A stretch of DNA of 64,000 bases, from NCBI GenBank assembly GCA_035765535.1, contig DASTXE010000003.1:124001-188000 (forward strand). The letters are read 5' to 3'. Under the pieces are notes generated by a model. It made no database searches, was not told the DNA's origin, and saw nothing but the letters and a program-made list of their open reading frames with translations. This stretch comes from Rickettsiales bacterium (GTDB lineage: Bacteria; Pseudomonadota; Alphaproteobacteria; Rickettsiales; JABCZZ01). Positions 59,916 through 64,000 of this stretch are shown in pieces. Each line of letters starts with the position of its first letter. Within the stretch, counting starts at the first letter, position 1. The translations under genes and the position numbers were made by a program.

Positions 59916-60626
59916 ATGCGCAAAACTGCGGTTCATGGGAAGAAACTGCGCGGCGCGATCCACACTATAATAACGAGTAATGAGGGCAGTGCACTGGTAG
60001 AATTTGCCATATGCCTGCCGATTATCCTACTGCTGTTTTACGGCGGCGTAGAAGTGGCGCGGTATCTGTTAATTGTAAAGAAGCTCCAGGATTCCGCCAC
60101 TCAGGTCGCAAGCATCATCACCAGCACCGATCCCGTAAAGACCACGCTGACAAAGAGCGATATGGATGCAATCGCAACCGGGGCTTTTCTGCGCACGATC
60201 AGCCCCTATGCCAACGGAAAAAATGCGTTTGTAATTATCAGTGATATTTATGCCGACCCCGATGCTACTTCTCCCGGAACGCCTACAGTGAAATGGCGCT
60301 ACTGCGGCGGTGAGATGAATCTGGAACCGCGCGCTCATAAAAGCACGCTGCTGATTGCCAGTCGTTTCGGCAATGTCGGCGCGCCTGCGGATCTGAGCAG
60401 CCTCTCTGCAATCGATGCCCATACCTCTTCCGCTCCCTTTACGCTGGAGTCAGGCGATGAGATTGTTGTCGCGGAAGTATTTTACGACTTTCATCCTATC
60501 ATAGAAAACAGCATCACCAATGGCGTGATTTCTGCAAGAAGGCTTTATTTCTCGGCGCTCAGCGTTCCGCGATTTGCGCATCTGAACGGGCTGGTCGGCA
60601 CCACGTTCAAAGGGAACTGCGGATGA
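59916..60626 (+). CDS. TadE/TadG-like pilus assembly protein (second)
   Basis: The 236-residue protein has SNEGSALVEFAICLPIILLLFYGGVEVARYLL (about residues 23-54), the TadE-type segment with Glu preceding the hydrophobic helix. A periplasmic domain follows with two cysteines. ATG 59916 has TAGGAG seven bases upstream and is preferred to a GTG or TTG-type extension five codons earlier. Its stop overlaps the next start as ATGA. The three Tad proteins form a coupled group. The Tad ATPase, secretin and flp pilin genes are not in the window. Confidence 0.83.
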   Translation: MRKTAVHGKKLRGAIHTIITSNEGSALVEFAICLPIILLLFYGGVEVARYLLIVKKLQDSATQVASIITSTDPVKTTLTKSDMDAIATGAFLRTISPYANGKNAFVIISDIYADPDATSPGTPTVKWRYCGGEMNLEPRAHKSTLLIASRFGNVGAPADLSSLSAIDAHTSSAPFTLESGDEIVVAEVFYDFHPIIENSITNGVISARRLYFSALSVPRFAHLNGLVGTTFKGNCG

Positions 60627-62467
60627 TGCGGCGAGTAGAAGGGAAAGCGATTGCGTGGGAACGCGGAGGAGCCGCAGGCGACGACCCCTTTAGAGGGGGG
60701 AAGCGTAAGCGAGGGGGGCAATTTCTTGCCCCCCTATATATAATAAATAACACCTTCCTTCGGTTTTTGACCTCACAGGAAGGCAATGTGATCGTCATTA
60801 TTGCGTTTGTGTTGTTTGCGTTGATTGCAGCGGCGGGCGTGGCCATCGATATGGCAAGAGTCGAAAGCGCAAAGGATAAGCTGGAGAAATGCCTGGATAC
60901 GGCAGGGCTAGCCGCCATCTCCAAAATCGGCGATACGCCGAATAATATGACCGTCAAACACTGGATTCAGCACAACGTGGATAAATATTTCTCGGTCAAC
61001 TGCCGGTTCGGCTATATGGGCATGGGAGTGATTGTAACAGGCGCAGCCTTAAGCGCCGATGGTAATGAACTGACGCTCGATGCCGTAACACGCCAGCCCA
61101 CGAAACTTATGTCGATTGCGGGTATTGATTCTGTAACCGTTACTGCCCATTCCGTTGTCCGGCGCGCGGCCGGTGACAGTATCGAGCTGGCGCTGGTGCT
61201 GGATAATACCGGGTCGATGGATATGCGCGTGGATCCGTCGCAGACAAGTTCCGCCAAGAAGATCGATGCGCTTAAGAGTGCGACGCGGATGCTTATTAAT
61301 AAGCTGAATCTGCGTAATGCGGCTACTCCCAATGCATGGATCGGGATCGTGCCGTTCTCGCAGGCCGTGAATATCGGTGGCACAGGAAGTCCCGCCAGCA
61401 CATGGAACGCAGGCTGGGTAAAGCATGATAATAATAATGAGGATTTTGGTCCGGCGGAGGGGTATAATACGACTTGCGATGCGTATAATGGCCGTTCATC
61501 CACAACATCGGGCAATAGCGGCTATTGCACCTATCCGGGCACGGCGACGCATTTCAGAGCTACACACTGGTATGGCTGCGTGGGCGCACGGGCTGAACCT
61601 TATGATACGAGTGATGACACTGCCTCCGCTGCACCGTTTCCAGTTTACGAGTTCTTAAGCCAGTCGGCAGCGGATGTTGCCAATGCTTATCCCCAGTCGT
61701 CTTATCCGCAATTATACCAGGACGCTACTTATATAAATAAGCTTGCCAATGAGTGGAAATTCAGCCCCATTCGTAATCCGGATGGCACCACCATGTCCGG
61801 CACGCAATATAAATCTCTGCTGCTCAATGTCGTCAATCCGGCCACAGTGCCACCGGCTTCTCCTTATCCGCTGGGACCGAATGCTTATTGTCCACCCGCC
61901 GTCACGCCACTTACCCATGACAGAACTGCACTACTGACCGGCATCAGTGCCATGCAGCCCGGCGGGCAGACGATTATCCCGGTCGCGCTGGCTTGGGGCT
62001 GGCGTATGCTGTCGCCCAAATGGCGCGGTGCTTGGGGAGGCGAAATGGGACAGTATGGCTTGCCTTATGATTATAACCAGAAGGGCAAGCAAAAGGCGCT
62101 GGTGTTCGTTACCGACGGCTATAATTACTTCTTCCCCGGCAGTTACACGGCGTACGGCAAGCTGGCCGACGGACAGCTCGGCACAAAAGACGAGGCAAAA
62201 GCCGAGCAGGAACTCGACCGCCGCACATTGGCTCTCTGCAGTGCCATGAAGGAGCAGGGAATCCAGATTTATACGGTTGCCTTTGGCCAGTCTGACAATA
62301 TTAACAGCTTTGCCCCTGCCGGCGCGCAGGCAGAGGTAAACGGCAAGCTGATGCAGGATTGCGCCACCAGCCCGCGCATGTATTTCTTCGCGCCCACAAA
62401 CGGCAAGCTCAATTCCGCTTTCGACGCTATTGCGAATTCGCTGCTGAATCCGCGCGTAATCCAATAA
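60623..62467 (+). CDS. tadG: TadG-like protein with von Willebrand A domain; N-terminus contains repeat R6
   Basis: The 614-residue protein has a membrane segment (about residues 54-76, EGNVIVIIAFVLFALIAAAGVAID), typical of TadG, then a vWA domain with the metal site DNTGSMD (about 193-199). This domain is interrupted by a long insert rich in Gly, Tyr and Ser, and its later strand KALVFVTDGYNY gives the second acidic site. The first 40 residues are Arg/Gly/Lys-rich and are encoded by the dispersed repeat R6, which keeps frame. The start ATG overlaps the previous stop. A GTG at about 60788 after AGGAAGG is a possible alternative start that would skip the repeat. Confidence 0.85.
   Translation: MMRRVEGKAIAWERGGAAGDDPFRGGKRKRGGQFLAPLYIINNTFLRFLTSQEGNVIVIIAFVLFALIAAAGVAIDMARVESAKDKLEKCLDTAGLAAISKIGDTPNNMTVKHWIQHNVDKYFSVNCRFGYMGMGVIVTGAALSADGNELTLDAVTRQPTKLMSIAGIDSVTVTAHSVVRRAAGDSIELALVLDNTGSMDMRVDPSQTSSAKKIDALKSATRMLINKLNLRNAATPNAWIGIVPFSQAVNIGGTGSPASTWNAGWVKHDNNNEDFGPAEGYNTTCDAYNGRSSTTSGNSGYCTYPGTATHFRATHWYGCVGARAEPYDTSDDTASAAPFPVYEFLSQSAADVANAYPQSSYPQLYQDATYINKLANEWKFSPIRNPDGTTMSGTQYKSLLLNVVNPATVPPASPYPLGPNAYCPPAVTPLTHDRTALLTGISAMQPGGQTIIPVALAWGWRMLSPKWRGAWGGEMGQYGLPYDYNQKGKQKALVFVTDGYNYFFPGSYTAYGKLADGQLGTKDEAKAEQELDRRTLALCSAMKEQGIQIYTVAFGQSDNINSFAPAGAQAEVNGKLMQDCATSPRMYFFAPTNGKLNSAFDAIANSLLNPRVIQ
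60645..60735. repeat. dispersed repeat, copy R6 (right module), inside tadG
   Basis: The copy aligns with the right module of R4 and R5: AACGCGGAGGAG, GGCGACGACCCC, GGGGGGAAGCGTAAGCG and the GGGGGGCAA/TTGCCCCCC hairpin. It lies within codons about 8-38 of tadG, and the frame stays open. The translated part GGKRKRGGQFLAPL is nearly the same as one frame of R5 (GGKRKRRGRFLAPL). Confidence 0.85.
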
Positions 62468-62592
62468 CAAACGCCTCAAAGTTGCAGGCAATAGCAGGCT
62501 ACCACAAGAAAACGCAATTTTTTTGTTTTCAGTTGCACTTCGTGCCTTCTTTGCTATTTGTGTATACTTCTGAACCTAAGAGGATGTAAAAA

Positions 62593-63201
62593 TTGATAAT
62601 AGCAACCCTGGTGTTTTACCTGTTCGCTATCGTGCTGGTCTTCTCGGCGCTGATGGTGATCGGTGCGCGCAACCCGGTGCATTCGGTGTTGTTCCTGATC
62701 CTGGCATTCTTTAATGCGGCGGGGCTCTTTCTTTTGATCGGCGCGGAATACCTCGCGATGACGCTGGTCATTGTCTATGTCGGCGCGGTAGCGGTGTTGT
62801 TCCTCTTCGTTATCATGATGTTAGATGTCGATTTCGCAAGCTTGAAACAAGGCTTCCTGCGTTACCTTCCTGTGGGCGGAACGGTAGCGGCAGTACTCTT
62901 CGGCGAATTGATCTTCGCGGTCATGTCCTCGCTGCACAACACTCATGATGTGGCAGCCAAAGCAACTCCGATTGTAAAAGACGTTCCCAATACGCAGGCA
63001 ATCGGCAATGTTCTTTATACAGACTATATATATGCGTTCCAGGTAGCAGGGCTGATCCTGCTGGTAGCGATGATCGGGGCGATCGTGCTCACGCATCGTA
63101 CGCGTCCGGGTGTGCGCCGTCAGAAGATCGCCGCGCAGATTGACCGCAAGCGTTCCGACGCGGTAGAACTCGTAAAAGTAAAGCCGGGGCAGGGAGCATA
63201 A
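62593..63201 (+). CDS. nuoJ: NADH-quinone oxidoreductase subunit J
   Basis: The 202-residue membrane subunit of respiratory complex I has five hydrophobic segments. The family stretch [52 protein letters not shown] is at residues about 28-79. The start is a TTG at 62593 with AGAGGA about seven bases upstream; the next ATG would remove the first helix. nuoA-nuoI do not precede it; tadG ends 125 bases upstream, so this is the head of a separate unit. Confidence 0.95.
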   Translation: MIIATLVFYLFAIVLVFSALMVIGARNPVHSVLFLILAFFNAAGLFLLIGAEYLAMTLVIVYVGAVAVLFLFVIMMLDVDFASLKQGFLRYLPVGGTVAAVLFGELIFAVMSSLHNTHDVAAKATPIVKDVPNTQAIGNVLYTDYIYAFQVAGLILLVAMIGAIVLTHRTRPGVRRQKIAAQIDRKRSDAVELVKVKPGQGA

Positions 63202-63202
63202 T

Positions 63203-63529
63203 ATGGAACATACATTTTTCGGCTCGATAGGTATCTTTCATTACCTCGCTGTATCCTCGCTGCTGTTCGTACTTGGGATTTGCGGAATTTTCCTGAACCG
63301 TAAAAACATCATTACGATCCTGATGTCGGTGGAGCTGATGCTGCTCGCCGTCAATATCAATCTGGTGGCGTTCTCGGTTTACCTGGGCGATATCAGCGGC
63401 CAGATTTTTGCGATGTTCGTGCTGACCGTAGCGGCAGCCGAGGCGGCGATCGGCCTTGCGATTCTAGTGGTGTTCTTCCGTAACCGCGGTTCGATTGCGG
63501 TGGAAGATATTAATGCGATGAGGGGATAA
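63203..63529 (+). CDS. nuoK: NADH-quinone oxidoreductase subunit K
   Basis: The 108-residue three-helix subunit of complex I contains the conserved membrane Glu in the [20 protein letters not shown] helix and [20 protein letters not shown], the proton-path residues of NuoK. It begins one base after nuoJ and shares one base with the nuoL start. Confidence 0.97.
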   Translation: MEHTFFGSIGIFHYLAVSSLLFVLGICGIFLNRKNIITILMSVELMLLAVNINLVAFSVYLGDISGQIFAMFVLTVAAAEAAIGLAILVVFFRNRGSIAVEDINAMRG

Positions 63530-64000
63530 TGGAAACAAGCTGTCTGGCCACTGCCGTTTTGTTTCTCCCGCTGATTGCTGCGGTGCTTGTGGGCGTCTTC
63601 GTGCGCGTGATACCTGCGCGCCTCGCGCAGCTCATCACCTGCGGTGCGCTTGTCACAAGCGCTGTGTGCGCTGGCTTCGTATTCCATGATGTAGCATTGC
63701 TCGGCCATGTGCAGAAAATCAAACTGCTGGAATGGATCGATTCCGGTGACTTCAATGTCAGCTGGGCCATCCGCGTGGATGCGCTGACGGCGGTAATGCT
63801 GGTCGTCGTGACTTGGGTATCCTCCGTAGTGCATATTTACTCCGTCGGCTATATGAGCCATGACGAACACCGCCAGCGTTTCATGGCGTATCTGTCGCTG
63901 TTCACCTTCTTCATGTTGATGCTCGTGACCTCCGATAACCTGATCCAGCTCTTCCTCGGCTGGGAAGGTGTAGGTCTCTGCTCCTACCTGCTGATCGGGT
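63529..64000 (+). CDS. nuoL: NADH-quinone oxidoreductase subunit L (5' part)
   Basis: The frame starts at ATG 63529, overlapping the nuoK stop, and runs off the window after 157 codons of an expected 600 or more. VTWVSSVVHIYSVGYMSHDEHRQRFMAYLSLFTFF and LFLGWEGVGLCSYLLIG are the antiporter-like signatures of NuoL, including the Glu of the GWEGVG motif. It is the proton-pumping distal subunit of complex I. Confidence 0.96.
   Translation, partial: METSCLATAVLFLPLIAAVLVGVFVRVIPARLAQLITCGALVTSAVCAGFVFHDVALLGHVQKIKLLEWIDSGDFNVSWAIRVDALTAVMLVVVTWVSSVVHIYSVGYMSHDEHRQRFMAYLSLFTFFMLMLVTSDNLIQLFLGWEGVGLCSYLLIG

Noticed and set aside
14764..60735. Treating the repeat copies as a CRISPR array
   Set aside because: Copies are kilobases apart, differ in length and orientation and have no spacer pattern or cas genes.

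Overview
The window is a chromosome segment from an alphaproteobacterium that I cannot name further. The evidence is a CckA-type sensor kinase next to flagellar export genes, MipZ, Tad pilus subunits, alphaproteobacterial rpoB/rpoC and UbiE/UbiB. Two perfect matches to the CtrA-binding consensus TTAA-N7-TTAAC also occur, at 22349-22364 and 59064-59079. Gene density is high and most genes sit in short overlapping operons. I saw no rRNA, tRNA, CRISPR array, transposase or integrase.

Layout. Positions 1-1.85 kb hold the 5' part of pdhA, a small hypothetical gene and a lipoprotein gene. Positions 1.8-10.8 kb hold rplL-rpoB-rpoC on the minus strand, but no rplJ beside rplL. Positions 11-14.7 kb carry a chemoreceptor, a tiny secreted peptide, an OprB-like porin and an orphan bufferin-like (DUF2282) peptide. 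Positions 14.9-19.7 kb carry fliQ-fliR-flhB followed by a CckA kinase split into two genes. Positions 19.8-23.5 kb hold an acetyltransferase-like gene, recF, an unknown gene and dnaN. Positions 23.7-25.6 kb are aguB-aguA (agmatine to putrescine). Positions 25.8-34.6 kb hold a lipid-type ABC exporter, cyaY, a class A PBP and dsbD-ubiE-ubiB. Positions 34.7-42.3 kb hold a pseudopilin-like protein, an SRPBCC protein with a divergent TetR regulator, rpmI-rplT-pheS-pheT and a PhoB-like regulator. Positions 42.4-49.5 kb hold yciB, hisS, an acyl-CoA ligase, mipZ and mnmE. Positions 50.6-59.0 kb hold a GT-C-like membrane protein, an OmpA-domain protein, secreted proteins, a PLP decarboxylase with an ACT-domain partner, and dnaE. 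Positions 59.2-62.5 kb encode three TadE/TadG proteins, and nuoJ-nuoK-nuoL runs off the right end.

Three things stand out. First, a dispersed GC-rich repeat of up to about 190 bp occurs at least six times (14.76, 18.55, 23.59, 25.64, 41.31 and 60.65 kb). It is built from a left and a right module whose relative orientation varies, and one copy lies in frame inside the 5' end of tadG. Second, two gene islets (44.6-45.3 kb and 49.5-50.4 kb) encode three small single-span membrane proteins in codon usage quite unlike their neighbours, each gene trailed by a GC-rich hairpin. Third, the first of these genes is preceded by a foldable leader of about 125 nt: a hairpin, then a two-part closing helix around two GNRA-capped hairpins, with the Shine-Dalgarno partly inside the closing helix.

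The cell-cycle, flagellar and pilus genes fit one regulatory theme. CckA feeds CtrA in alphaproteobacteria, and consensus CtrA boxes lie before the Tad genes and before the unknown gene between dnaN and recF. Several normally contiguous clusters are broken here (rplJ/rplL, nuoI/nuoJ, dnaA/dnaN/recF), which suggests a rearranged genome.
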